A stretch of DNA of 64,000 bases from Gammaproteobacteria bacterium RIFCSPHIGHO2_12_FULL_63_22. GTDB taxonomy: Bacteria; Pseudomonadota; Gammaproteobacteria; Xanthomonadales; Xanthomonadaceae. The position numbers were made by a program, and so were the translations under genes. The notes beneath the pieces are model-generated. The model was not told the origin of the DNA and did not search any database. It worked only from the letters and a program-made list of their open reading frames with translations. The stretch covers positions 1 through 64,000 of the forward strand of contig MGYJ01000041.1 of the NCBI GenBank assembly GCA_001801685.1, given 5' to 3'. How positions within the stretch are numbered: the stretch's first letter is position 1; every line of letters begins with the position of its first letter. Below, in pieces: positions 29,908 through 37,778 of this stretch.

Positions 29908-31860
29908 CTATTGTTCGCTCAATGGTTCGTGCGACACCGAGACTCCAAAGTATCCATTCCCGTCTGTCTGGAGACGGTCCAAGTACCAAAGGGTTGCGTC
30001 TACATCCCTCTTGTGACCCGGGGCTAGTTTCCAGCCGCGGTCTAGCCGCCGCGACGGCATGTCCACACTCAGCGAAAAGCGGTGCTCAAGTAGTGACACA
30101 TCGTTACCTGGCCAGGCCCCTTGATCTCCCATTGTCAGGACCTGGTGCGGGTCGATCCTGTCAGTTTGGATGATGTGCGCGATGAGCCCAGACTTACTTA
30201 TCCCCGGCGCCAGCACGTCGACGGAGTGCTTACTGGTGAACATCGTGCTTGTCGTCAATCCGGCTTGGCGCAATGCATCGGCCACGACAAACCACATTCG
30301 GTCCGTAGGTAGCCCGTCCCGAAACCGGATGCTTACTTGGTAAGGGTGGGTTGGCTTGATTCTCTCTATCGGGACGCCCAATGACTTCAGCTTTTGCGCG
30401 ATGCGGGTCACGTGACTGAGAAATTCGACGGTGCCGGGCGGAAGTTCGAGTGGAGTAGTTGCTGTTCCGATCCACCCACCGTTGTATAGGCCGAGAAGTA
30501 GCCGCTCACGAATGGCTTCTGGAAGAACCCTTTCTAGCTCTTCCTGTATAGAATCGCCGCGCCCCGATGCAATCCCGACTCGCACTCCGGCCTCAACGAG
30601 GCGTTTGATGTGACGGACAATGTGCTCGGTAGGCGGAGACGTTCTTCTCTGCGATGCCGTGAGGGTCCCGTCATAGTCGAAGACAATGGCCTGAAATCTC
30701 TGCTCGGTAAGTGAGTTGATGAACGCATCGCGAGCTCGAGTCATGTCACTACGCCGTCGTTGGGACGGCCAACGAGCGCCAATTACGTCGTACTTGGACT
30801 GCTCGGCTGCGGAAACTCGCTCTCCGGGCGGCGGAATGACTTTGGGGAGGTCAATATAGTAAAGATCGCGGCCGAACTGCGGGACTTCAGGCTGCCCTGG
30901 GTCCTTGCCAAACCGTTCAGCAATCAGCCTAACGAGATGCATTTGACCAATCAGGCCGACGATTAGGTCTCGGGGTGACGATCCGGCAAGCGGCATCGCT
31001 AGAGTTGGAACTTCTGCCGGGAAGAGCGCGCTCATTTTTGTCCACAACCCTTCGAGCGAGGGCTCGATTAGCGCCAGGATTGTGATGTCCTGAGGTCGCT
31101 CGGCAAGCCACAGGTGCCTGCCATGAGCAAACGAGCGCAGATCGGCCAGCTGACAGTGTAGGAGTGCTCCTTCCGAAAGCTTTGATTCTAGGTCTGCTGC
31201 GATTGGATGCAGCAAGGGTGAATACGTGGCGACGATTGCTCCTCGCTGCGCCGTGGCTTCGACGAACTCCTGAGCCGAAGCCACCCACTGCGCAATCGTC
31301 TGATTTCCAATTCGCAGTTCGTCCATCGACGCGGGAAGTGCGTTGGGATTGCCATCTAGCTCGCTGTACGCACGCGCCACGAGTACCGCGTCGAGCAGCA
31401 GGCTGTTCGTCGCTAGGTAGCCATCCTTTTCCTGCAATTCGAATACGTGGGCGCTGACATCCGATAGAAGCGATACGCCCTCCATTAGCGGACTGGAGGT
31501 GCGATTTGTAAGAACGTGAACCGGCCTCGCGCTGTGATGCCTAGCGCGCTCCAGCGCTTCCGTGATGTCCGGGTTCTTGCCTTCTGCCGAGACAAGAAAC
31601 ACTGGACTGGAGGACGCGAGCGTCGGATTGCAGATGATCTCCAAGGGCGTCGACGGTCGCGATACGCGACCGGTGTACGACTCATGAAGGCTGCAGAGGA
31701 GCGAGGCGACGGTAAATGATCCGCCCGATCCGACTCCGATGATGCTCGACTCACTTGCCCCAGCAATTGCTTGTTTCAGGCGCGACACGTCTTCATGCAT
31801 GGCTGCCTGATATGTAGCCGACAGCTTGTCTAGCTCTGATTGGTAGCGATTAGTCGGCAT
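29908..31860 (-). CDS. SIS-HAD fusion protein (sugar-phosphate isomerase domain plus phosphatase)
   Basis: 650 residues. Residues about 20-330 form two SIS subdomains as in GlmS/AgaS. They include the phosphosugar loop IIGVGSGGSFTVAS (40-53), and ESKLSEGALLHCQ followed by ADLRSFAHGRHLW (about 225-251), which matches the catalytic 'K-x-x-E ... HG' region of the isomerase family. Residues about 388-640 are a HAD phosphatase: nucleophile D395 and D397 in VFDYDGTLT, S432 in ASGRG, K556 in ISKSG, and MGDQGAWPGND (D579, D587). A C2-type cap lies between motifs II and III, as in sucrose-phosphate or Cof-type phosphatases. The fusion suggests conversion and dephosphorylation of one sugar phosphate. 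It starts 25 bp after NADAR. Confidence 0.82.
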   Translation of the reverse strand: MPTNRYQSELDKLSATYQAAMHEDVSRLKQAIAGASESSIIGVGSGGSFTVASLLCSLHESYTGRVSRPSTPLEIICNPTLASSSPVFLVSAEGKNPDITEALERARHHSARPVHVLTNRTSSPLMEGVSLLSDVSAHVFELQEKDGYLATNSLLLDAVLVARAYSELDGNPNALPASMDELRIGNQTIAQWVASAQEFVEATAQRGAIVATYSPLLHPIAADLESKLSEGALLHCQLADLRSFAHGRHLWLAERPQDITILALIEPSLEGLWTKMSALFPAEVPTLAMPLAGSSPRDLIVGLIGQMHLVRLIAERFGKDPGQPEVPQFGRDLYYIDLPKVIPPPGERVSAAEQSKYDVIGARWPSQRRRSDMTRARDAFINSLTEQRFQAIVFDYDGTLTASQRRTSPPTEHIVRHIKRLVEAGVRVGIASGRGDSIQEELERVLPEAIRERLLLGLYNGGWIGTATTPLELPPGTVEFLSHVTRIAQKLKSLGVPIERIKPTHPYQVSIRFRDGLPTDRMWFVVADALRQAGLTTSTMFTSKHSVDVLAPGISKSGLIAHIIQTDRIDPHQVLTMGDQGAWPGNDVSLLEHRFSLSVDMPSRRLDRGWKLAPGHKRDVDATLWYLDRLQTDGNGYFGVSVSHEPLSEQ

Positions 31861-31885
31861 CGCGTGGATAGCAGTCGCGATCCGA

Positions 31886-32473
31886 CTACGCCGCTACAGG
31901 CACTGAGTCGCGGTTGCGAGACCCGTTCGCGTGCTTAGCCTTTTTGCTGCTCTCCTTCATCCGCGACTCCTCTAGCTTCCGGATTTGTTCGCGCACTTCC
32001 ATGAGCAGCACTCCGAGCATGTTTAATCCCTTCCCTTTTACTTCGCCCCACGTTCGATTCACGAGATTGTCGGTTCGCCCAACTTCCACTAGTCGCGAGT
32101 TACCTGTCGAAAGCAGTAGCTGTTTCAAATCTTCATGCTGTGAAAATTTCGCCAGCAACACGTCTCGCATTCTGTCGAACTTGGTCTTTGACCAGTCCGG
32201 ATTGATGTCCCAGGTGTAGAGCCCATGCGCAGCCATAGCAACCAGCGAAGGAGTAGGCGCACTGAGAATCCACTCTCGAACCTCTTCCTTTCGAGCCTTG
32301 CCGGCCTGGTACGCATGCTCAGCTGTAGGGTACTCCCGGCCCTCGAAGACCATCGAGCGCCGAAAAAGATTGCTGAAAGCGCCGTACGGCTTCTCGTTTG
32401 ATCGATAGAACGAGATATCAACCTGCCTACTAGTCGCTTTCGCGGATTTTGAGGGTGCCGCGGTTCGGGTCAT
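31886..32473 (-). CDS. NADAR-domain N-glycosidase (YbiA-like)
   Basis: 195 residues. The NADAR core (about 20-165) is clear: ISFYRSNEKPYGAFSNLFRR, the signature YPTAEHAYQAGKA with the catalytic-region glutamate, then WDINPDWSKTKFDRMRDVLLAKF and a late GLNMLGVLLMEVREQ. The C-terminal tail is lysine-rich. The family hydrolyses N-glycosidic bonds in NAD-derived or riboflavin-pathway compounds, and some members remove ADP-ribose from guanine. ATG overlaps the RHH stop by 4 bp (32470-32473). No DarT-like ADP-ribosyltransferase is nearby, so if it is an antidote or processing enzyme, its counterpart must come from within the operon or from the invader. Confidence 0.88.
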   Translation of the reverse strand: MTRTAAPSKSAKATSRQVDISFYRSNEKPYGAFSNLFRRSMVFEGREYPTAEHAYQAGKARKEEVREWILSAPTPSLVAMAAHGLYTWDINPDWSKTKFDRMRDVLLAKFSQHEDLKQLLLSTGNSRLVEVGRTDNLVNRTWGEVKGKGLNMLGVLLMEVREQIRKLEESRMKESSKKAKHANGSRNRDSVPVAA

Positions 32474-32661
32474 TGGCTGGTCTCCTTCTTTGAAGCGATG
32501 GGAATCTCTTGGCCCTTGCAGTAGTTGAGGATCAAGACTTCGATCAGCCCCGTTAGGCTTCGGTTGTCCCGATCCGCAGCAATCTCGGCCGCGGCCTTTA
32601 GCTGCGGCGTGACCCGCAACGTCATGGTCGTCGTCTTCGTTTTCGGGCGACCTCTAGGCAT
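32470..32661 (-). CDS. Ribbon-helix-helix (CopG/Arc-like) regulator
   Basis: 63 residues. The strand KTTTMTLRVTPQLKAAAEI followed by two helices (AAAEIAADRDNRSLTGLIEVLILNYCKG) is the RHH fold, and the basic N-terminus (PRGRPKTK) would contact DNA. RHH proteins bind as dimers to short repeated operators and repress their own operon. Two 16-bp direct repeats spaced 33 bp apart lie just upstream (32667-32715). It is the first gene of the six-gene operon and overlaps NADAR by 4 bp, the usual arrangement of an autoregulator with its partner. Confidence 0.85.
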   Translation of the reverse strand: MPRGRPKTKTTTMTLRVTPQLKAAAEIAADRDNRSLTGLIEVLILNYCKGQEIPIASKKETSQ

Positions 32662-32666
32662 GCCTT

Positions 32667-32715
32667 TAATGTACAGCTTTTTTCGGTACCTTGTCTGTAT
32701 TATGTACTGCGTTTT
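32667..32715. promoter_or_regulatory. Direct repeats upstream of the RHH gene (candidate operator)
   Basis: Two copies of TWATGTACWGCKTTTT: TAATGTACAGCTTTTT (from 32667) and TTATGTACTGCGTTTT (32700-32715). They start 33 bp apart, three helical turns, in the 5' region of the RHH-NADAR operon. The spacing puts both on one face of the DNA, as expected for RHH dimers binding cooperatively. A GGTACC lies between them. Confidence 0.5.
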
Positions 32716-33012
32716 AGTCTTTCGGGAAGGGCGGTACGCAAATTGATACCTCTCCGGCGTCTCACGCGGGGCGCCGGTAGACAGTTGAAAGGCCGGTCAG
32801 GGACTGGAGGACTCTGAATTTCCCGGCGGGGAGTCACGGGAACTTTGAAACCGAAGTCTCGCTCGCAAGACCGAGCTGGGGCGCGACCAGGTCCGGCAAC
32901 CCGTTGCCAGAACTTTTGTGCACAGACTATGTGCTTCGAGACGCCAAAAATTGATTGACTATGTGGCTGATTCGTAAAGAAAAGGCCAGCACTAGGTCAT
33001 ACTCAAGCGAGA

Positions 33013-33048
33013 AGTCGGTGCCCGAGAGCGCAGGACTGGGCACCGACT
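33013..33048. repeat. 11-bp perfect inverted repeat at right island border
   Basis: AGTCGGTGCCC (33013-33023) and GGGCACCGACT (33038-33048) pair perfectly around a 14-nt loop. The right arm runs directly into the border repeat. The left border has a similar facing pair (CATAGTTTGTAC / GTACCGACTATG). It could be a hairpin in the TonB-receptor leader or half of a recombination site. Confidence 0.7.
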
Positions 33049-33056
33049 ATGCGATT
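33042..33056 (+). repeat. Right copy of 15-bp island-flanking direct repeat
   Basis: ACCGACTATGCGATT; it differs from the left copy (3938-3952) only at position 11 (C for T). It lies 37 bp before the TonB receptor start, i.e. where the GC-rich core genome resumes. Confidence 0.5.
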
Positions 33057-33092
33057 CAGATGTCACCGACTTTCAGATCTTGGCCAAAGGGC

Positions 33093-35201
33093 ATGAAATC
33101 CTTCCGGAATCCCGCGGCGCTGGCCTGCCTGGGCCTGTCCCTGCTCCCCGTCGTCGGCCGGGCCCAGGTTGCCGCCAAGCCGGCGGCCACGACCCTGCCC
33201 GGCGTCGTCGTAACGGCCACCCGCAGGGGCGAGGATGCGTTGCTGGTGCCGGCTGCCATCGATGTCATCGACGCTGCCGACATCCAGCGCGCGCAGCCGC
33301 GCATCCATCTTTCGGAATCGCTGCAGCGGGTGCCTGGCGTGGTCGCGCGCGACCGGCAGAATTACGCGCAGGACCTGCAGATTTCCATTCGCGGTTTCGG
33401 CGCGCGCTCGACCTTCGGCGTACGCGGCGTGCGCCTGTACACCGATGGCATTCCGGCCACGATGCCCGACGGCCAGGGACAGGTGTCGCATTTCGCGCTC
33501 GATGCCGCACAGCGCATCGAAGTATTGCGCGGACCGTTTTCAGCGCTGTACGGAAATTCTTCCGGTGGAGTGATCGCGCTGTATTCGGCCGACGCGCCCG
33601 CGCAGCCGACGCTCGGCCTTGAGCTCGACACGGGAAGCCACGGCATGTCGCGCACTTCGGCATCGTGGCGGACGCGCTGGGGCGTGGATGATGTGGGCAG
33701 CCTCGATGCCGGCCTGTCGCATCTGGAGACGGAAGGTTTTCGCCGGCACAGTCGCGCGCAACGCACCAGCGGCCAGGTGTCCTTCAAGGGCGCAATGGGA
33801 CGGGACGGAAACTTCACGTTGCTGGCGAACACGCTCGACCTTCAAGCCGATGATCCACAGGGCCTGACTGCAGCGGAACTGTCGGGCGACCGTCGCTCCG
33901 CCTCGCCCGGGGCGCTCAACTTCGACACGCGCAAGTCGGTCGCCCAGCAGCAGGCCGGTGCGCGCCTCGAGCATGTGCTGTCGGGACAATCGACGGTTTC
34001 CTTTACCTCATACCTGGGGCGACGACGCACGCAGCAGATGCTGTCCGTGCCGGTCGCGGCACAGACCGGCAGTCCGCTCAATGGCGGCGGCGCCATCGAC
34101 CTCGACCGCGACTATCACGGCGTGGATGCGCGCTGGCGCGGGTCGGCAGACCTTGCGGGCGCTCCTGTTTCCGTCACTGCAGGCGTCGAATACGAAGTGT
34201 CCGATGAGCGACGCCTGGGTTTCGAAAATTTCAGCGGCGCCTCGCTGGGTGTGGTCGGGGCCTTGCGTCGTGATGAAGACAATCGCGTCAGCGGCCTGGC
34301 CTTTTATGCGCAGGCCGACTGGCAGCCGGGCGATCGCTGGCGATTTAATGTCGGCCTTCGCAACAGCCGCGTGCGCTTCGATTCCCGCGACGCCTACATC
34401 ACGGCGCTCAATCCTGACGACAGCGGTGGCCTGGAGTATCGGAAGACCACGCCGGTGGCAGGCATCCTTTTTCGCCTTTCACCCACGGCCAGCCTTTACG
34501 CGAACGCCGGCAGCGGGTTCGAAACGCCGACCTTCGCCGAACTGGCCTATCGAAACGACGGATTGAGCGGGCTCAATACCCGGCTCCGTGCTGCGCGCAG
34601 CAACAACGTCGAGTTCGGATTCCGGTCTCGACGCGAGGGCAGCGCCGGGCGAGGCAGGAGGGAAATTTCCGCCGCCGTGTTCGAGTCCCGCACGCGCGAC
34701 GAACTGGTCGTCGTCTCCAACCTCGGCGGCCGCAGCACCTTCGGCAATGCCGGTGCGTCGCGTCGGCGCGGCGCGGAGTTCTCTTTCTCGAATTCGCTGG
34801 CAGATCGCTGGCACCTCGCCGCCAACTACACCTACCTCGAGGCGCGCTATGTGGGCGGCCGAGACATCCCCGGCCTGTCACGCCACCAGGCCTGGGCCGA
34901 ACTGCGCTTCAGCCCGGATGCGAATCTCGACTTGCTGCTGGAAGCTCGCTTGGTCGGCCGGATCTTCGCCAACGATGCCAACACGGCGGCCGCTCCCGGC
35001 CATTCCACGTTCGACCTGGGCCTGGAACGCAGGCTGGAATTCTCCGGGCTGGACTGGCGAGCCTTCGCCCGCCTCAACAACCTGCTTGATCGCGACGTCA
35101 TTGGCTCGGTCATCGTCAACGACGCCAACGGCCGCTATTTCGAGCCCGCGCCCGGTCGCAACTGGGTGGTCGGCATCCACGCCACCCGATCCTTCAAATA
35201 G
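33093..35201 (+). CDS. TonB-dependent outer-membrane receptor
   Basis: 702 residues from ATG 33093 (AAAGG just upstream). An N-terminal signal peptide (about 1-25, ending in GRAQ) leads to a TonB-box-like LPGVVVTATRR. The plug domain follows (IDVIDAADIQRAQPRIHLSESLQRVPGVV...NYAQDLQISIRGFGARSTFGVRGVRLYTDGIPATMPDGQGQ, RIEVLRGPFSALYGNSSGGVI). The remaining ~530 residues form the 22-strand barrel with typical NAGSGFETPTFAELAYR and final-strand sequence. It imports an iron-siderophore, metal or other bulky ligand using TonB energy; the ligand cannot be told. The longer ORF from 32955 crosses the island border and was rejected. It is the first core gene after the island, and its native promoter may have been replaced or displaced by the insertion. 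Confidence 0.92.
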   Translation: MKSFRNPAALACLGLSLLPVVGRAQVAAKPAATTLPGVVVTATRRGEDALLVPAAIDVIDAADIQRAQPRIHLSESLQRVPGVVARDRQNYAQDLQISIRGFGARSTFGVRGVRLYTDGIPATMPDGQGQVSHFALDAAQRIEVLRGPFSALYGNSSGGVIALYSADAPAQPTLGLELDTGSHGMSRTSASWRTRWGVDDVGSLDAGLSHLETEGFRRHSRAQRTSGQVSFKGAMGRDGNFTLLANTLDLQADDPQGLTAAELSGDRRSASPGALNFDTRKSVAQQQAGARLEHVLSGQSTVSFTSYLGRRRTQQMLSVPVAAQTGSPLNGGGAIDLDRDYHGVDARWRGSADLAGAPVSVTAGVEYEVSDERRLGFENFSGASLGVVGALRRDEDNRVSGLAFYAQADWQPGDRWRFNVGLRNSRVRFDSRDAYITALNPDDSGGLEYRKTTPVAGILFRLSPTASLYANAGSGFETPTFAELAYRNDGLSGLNTRLRAARSNNVEFGFRSRREGSAGRGRREISAAVFESRTRDELVVVSNLGGRSTFGNAGASRRRGAEFSFSNSLADRWHLAANYTYLEARYVGGRDIPGLSRHQAWAELRFSPDANLDLLLEARLVGRIFANDANTAAAPGHSTFDLGLERRLEFSGLDWRAFARLNNLLDRDVIGSVIVNDANGRYFEPAPGRNWVVGIHATRSFK

Positions 35202-35242
35202 AACGGCGCGGCCGTGTTGAGAGCGGCGAAGCCGGGAGTTCC

Positions 35243-36019
35243 TTAAGCCGGCGAGCCGTTTTCCTGCGGATTGCCGTAGAACGCCGCCAGTCGCGCCGCG
35301 ACGGCGGGATAGGCTGCGTGCAGAAGCCCAGGCGCGGTGAACCAGTATTCGCTGCACACGGCGAAGAACTCTGCCGGCGATTCGCCGGCGTAAGCATCGA
35401 TGGGCGTCTCCCGGGCCCCATCGAGGTCCGCGCGCAAGTGGTCGAACGCCGCCTGGAAATCGCGCGCCCATCCGGACACTTCGTTCACATGCAGGCGCGG
35501 CGCGCCATCGACGCCGTCGTGCAGGCCGTCGAGCTTGTGTGCGATTTCGTGCACGACTACGTCGTAGCCGGGCCGCGGCGTGTCGACGCTCGCGCGCACG
35601 TCGGCCCACGACAGGACCATCGGGCCGCGCCACCAGGACTCGCCGGAAGCATGCCCCTCCCATTCCGAAACGACGCCCGCGTGGCCGTCGTAGTCCTGCG
35701 CGGGCCTGCGAAACGGGCGCGGGTAGACGATCACCTCATGCCAGCCTTGCAGCCAGCCGTAATCAAGGTTCAACACCGGTCGACAGCACAGCATCGCGAT
35801 CAGTACGCGCTGGTCGTCATCGAGCTCCATGCCGCCGGCGGCGCTGATCGCCTTGTCTGCCAGGAATCGTTCAGTGAATTCGCGCAGCCGCACCTTCGTC
35901 GCGGCATTCAAGGTGCTCGTCCACGCCGGGCGACGTAGTGCACGCTGCCACCTGTGCTCGGGCAAGGGCAGGCGAGTGGATGCGCCGATCAGGCGCTGCA
36001 ACCAGAGGGTCAGTCCCAT
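35243..36019 (-). CDS. MtfA-like zinc peptidase (M90 family)
   Basis: 258 residues from ATG 36019. The M90 signature VVVHEIAHKLDGLHDG (HExxH-KLD, about 165-180) is intact. A later glutamate in YAGESPAEFFAVCSEYWF is the usual third zinc ligand region, and the N-terminus has the family LREFTERFLADKAISAAGG block. MtfA in enterics binds the glucose repressor Mlc and has aminopeptidase activity; whether that role applies in this lineage is unknown. Cytoplasmic, no signal peptide. It lies downstream of glnA on the same strand behind a terminator and is convergent with the TonB receptor. Confidence 0.87.
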   Translation of the reverse strand: MGLTLWLQRLIGASTRLPLPEHRWQRALRRPAWTSTLNAATKVRLREFTERFLADKAISAAGGMELDDDQRVLIAMLCCRPVLNLDYGWLQGWHEVIVYPRPFRRPAQDYDGHAGVVSEWEGHASGESWWRGPMVLSWADVRASVDTPRPGYDVVVHEIAHKLDGLHDGVDGAPRLHVNEVSGWARDFQAAFDHLRADLDGARETPIDAYAGESPAEFFAVCSEYWFTAPGLLHAAYPAVAARLAAFYGNPQENGSPA

Positions 36020-36077
36020 TGAAGACAATGTGTGGGCGCGCCGACGCCAGCGCAAGCGCTTTTCAAGGGCTGGAAAG

Positions 36078-36105
36078 AAACGACCCGGTTTCCCGGGCCG
36101 TTTTT
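36078..36105. terminator. Terminator downstream of glnA
   Basis: The plus strand reads AAACGACCCGG-TTT-CCCGGGCCGTTTTT: a GC-rich stem (CCCGG/CCGGG extended by CG/CG and AAA/TTT with one bulge) with T tracts on both sides. Located 22 bp after the glnA stop on the glnA strand, it should terminate glnA before the MtfA-like gene. Confidence 0.75.
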
Positions 36106-36126
36106 CATCGCAGGTTGTCGCGAAAC

Positions 36127-37536
36127 TCAGATCGCGTAGTACATCGCGTATTCCAGCGGATGCGTCGCCGCGCGGAACTTGGTCACTTCGCCCATCTTCA
36201 GCGCGATGTAGCTGTCGATGAAATCATCCGAGAACACGCCGCCGGCTTTCAGGAACTCGCGGTCGCCGTCCAGTGCGTCGAGCGCCTGGTCCAGCGAATG
36301 GCAGACGGTCGGGATGTTCTTCTCTTCTTCCGGCGGCAGGTCGTACAGGTCCTTGTCGCTCGGCGCGCCCGGGTCGATCTGGTTCTTGATGCCGTCCAGG
36401 CCGGCCATCATCAGCGCCGAAAAGATCAGGTAGCCGGAGTTCATCGGATCCGGGAAACGGATCTCGATGCGGCGGCCTTTTGGATTTGCGACATACGGAA
36501 TGCGGCACGAGGCGGAACGGTTGCGGGCCGAATAGGCCAGCATCACCGGCGCTTCGAAGCCCGGCACCAGGCGCTTGTAGCTGTTGGTGGTGGAGTTGGC
36601 GAAGGCGTTGATGGCGCGCGCGTGCTTGAAGATGCCGCCGATGTACCAGAGCGCGATCTGCGACAGGCCGCCGTAGCCGTCACCGCTGAACAGGTTGACG
36701 CCGCCCTTGGCCAGCGACTGGTGCACGTGCATGCCGCTGCCGTTGTCGCCGACCAGCGGCTTGGGCATGAAGGTGGCGGTCTTGCCGTTGCGATGCGCCA
36801 CGTTCTTGATGATGTACTTCATCATCAGCAGCTCGTCGGACTTCTGCACCAGCGTGTTGAACTTGGTGCCGATCTCGCACTGGCCCGCATTCGCCACTTC
36901 ATGGTGGTGCACTTCCACTTCCTGGCCGGCGGCCATCAGTTCCTTGCACATCTCGGCGCGGATATCGTGCAGCGAATCGACCGGCGCGACGGGGAAGTAA
37001 CCACCCTTCAGGCCCGGGCGATAGCCGGTGTTGCCGCCTTCGTACTTCTTCTTCGAATTCCAGTGTGCTTCCTCGGAATCGATCTCGAAGAAGGTATTGC
37101 CCATTTCATTGGCGTAGCGGACCGAATCGAAGATGAAGAATTCCGGCTCCGGGCCGAAGAAGGCCTGGTCGGCGATGCCGGTGGCTTTCAGGTAGGCCTC
37201 GGCGCGCTTGGCGACGCCGCGCGGATCGCGCGAATAAGCCTGCATGGTGGCCGGGTCGAGGATGTCGCAGACCAGGATGAGGGTCGGGTCGGCGGTGAAC
37301 GGATCGAGCACCGCGGTGTTCACGTCGGGCAGCAGGATCATGTCGGACTCGTTGATGCCCTTCCAGCCACTGATGGACGAGCCGTCGAACATCTTGCCGT
37401 CTTCGAACAACGCAGGCTCGATGATGCTGACCGGAAAGGTCACGTGGTGCTGGACGCCGCGGACGTCGGCGAAACGCAGGTCGACGAATTCGATCGCGTT
37501 GTCTTTGACCAGCTTGGTGACGTGTTCGTAGGACAT
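36127..37536 (-). CDS. glnA: Glutamine synthetase type I (GSI-beta)
   Basis: 469 residues, the standard length. The family blocks are intact: the FDGSSISGW latch, the E-box [12 protein letters not shown], the ammonia/glutamate-binding [38 protein letters not shown], and the adenylylation loop [14 protein letters not shown] with the modifiable tyrosine. It makes glutamine from glutamate, ammonia and ATP as a cytoplasmic dodecamer, with GlnE-type adenylylation expected. GGAG lies about 8 nt before ATG 37536. Upstream are a perfect sigma-54 promoter (37574-37589) and NtrC boxes (37651-37667; 37681-37697), so it is a direct target of the NtrB/NtrC pair encoded in this window. Confidence 0.98.
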   Translation of the reverse strand: MSYEHVTKLVKDNAIEFVDLRFADVRGVQHHVTFPVSIIEPALFEDGKMFDGSSISGWKGINESDMILLPDVNTAVLDPFTADPTLILVCDILDPATMQAYSRDPRGVAKRAEAYLKATGIADQAFFGPEPEFFIFDSVRYANEMGNTFFEIDSEEAHWNSKKKYEGGNTGYRPGLKGGYFPVAPVDSLHDIRAEMCKELMAAGQEVEVHHHEVANAGQCEIGTKFNTLVQKSDELLMMKYIIKNVAHRNGKTATFMPKPLVGDNGSGMHVHQSLAKGGVNLFSGDGYGGLSQIALWYIGGIFKHARAINAFANSTTNSYKRLVPGFEAPVMLAYSARNRSASCRIPYVANPKGRRIEIRFPDPMNSGYLIFSALMMAGLDGIKNQIDPGAPSDKDLYDLPPEEEKNIPTVCHSLDQALDALDGDREFLKAGGVFSDDFIDSYIALKMGEVTKFRAATHPLEYAMYYAI

Positions 37537-37573
37537 GGGGCAGCTCCGTCAGGATGGGGGACACCCAACTGAT

Positions 37574-37589
37574 AGCAATCGTCGTGCCA
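37574..37589 (-). promoter_or_regulatory. Sigma-54 promoter of glnA
   Basis: On the minus strand TGGCACGACGATTGCT matches the -24/-12 consensus TGGCACG-N4-TTGCW at all defined positions. The predicted start is near 37563, giving a leader of about 27 nt. Confidence 0.9.
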
Positions 37590-37650
37590 ACTCTCGCAAT
37601 TTCCATGTCATTGATTAAGCGACGATTTATTTGGTCAGAACAAGCGAGAT

Positions 37651-37667
37651 TGCACTGTTTTGGTGCA
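37651..37667. promoter_or_regulatory. NtrC enhancer box 1 of glnA
   Basis: TGCACTGTTTTGGTGCA has perfect TGCAC/GGTGCA half-sites. The centre is about 96 bp upstream of the predicted sigma-54 start, in the enhancer range. Confidence 0.85.
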
Positions 37668-37680
37668 GCCAGGGACCCCA

Positions 37681-37697
37681 TGCACCACTCTGGCGCT
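37681..37697. promoter_or_regulatory. NtrC enhancer box 2 of glnA (weaker)
   Basis: TGCACCACTCTGGCGCT: one perfect half-site and a degenerate second. It starts exactly 30 bp from box 1, about three helical turns, matching the paired-site geometry of enteric glnA enhancers. Confidence 0.6.
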
Positions 37698-37778
37698 GAC
37701 GTGAAGCCCTTGTGCACGTTGCCGGAATGGCGCCAAAAAGGCATAAGGGAGATCAGTCGCAGAAAGCTTCTCCAGGGC

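Larger units (their letters stand above)
32716..33092. other. 377-bp border region between six-gene operon and TonB receptor
   Basis: No gene is seen. It contains the right border of the island. There are several GACTATG-type motifs (about 32932, 32956, 33046), an 11-bp inverted repeat (33013-33048) and the right copy of the 15-bp border repeat (33042-33056). The last ~40 bp form the leader of the TonB receptor gene. Confidence 0.5.

Noticed and set aside
32955-33092. Longer TonB-receptor start at 32955
   Set aside because: The extra 46 residues are not signal-like and run through the island border repeats; ATG 33093 has a ribosome site and a proper signal peptide.
35938-37572. 544-codon plus-strand open frame over glnA
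   Set aside because: Shadow of glnA; composition typical of antisense of a GC-rich gene and no recognisable domain.
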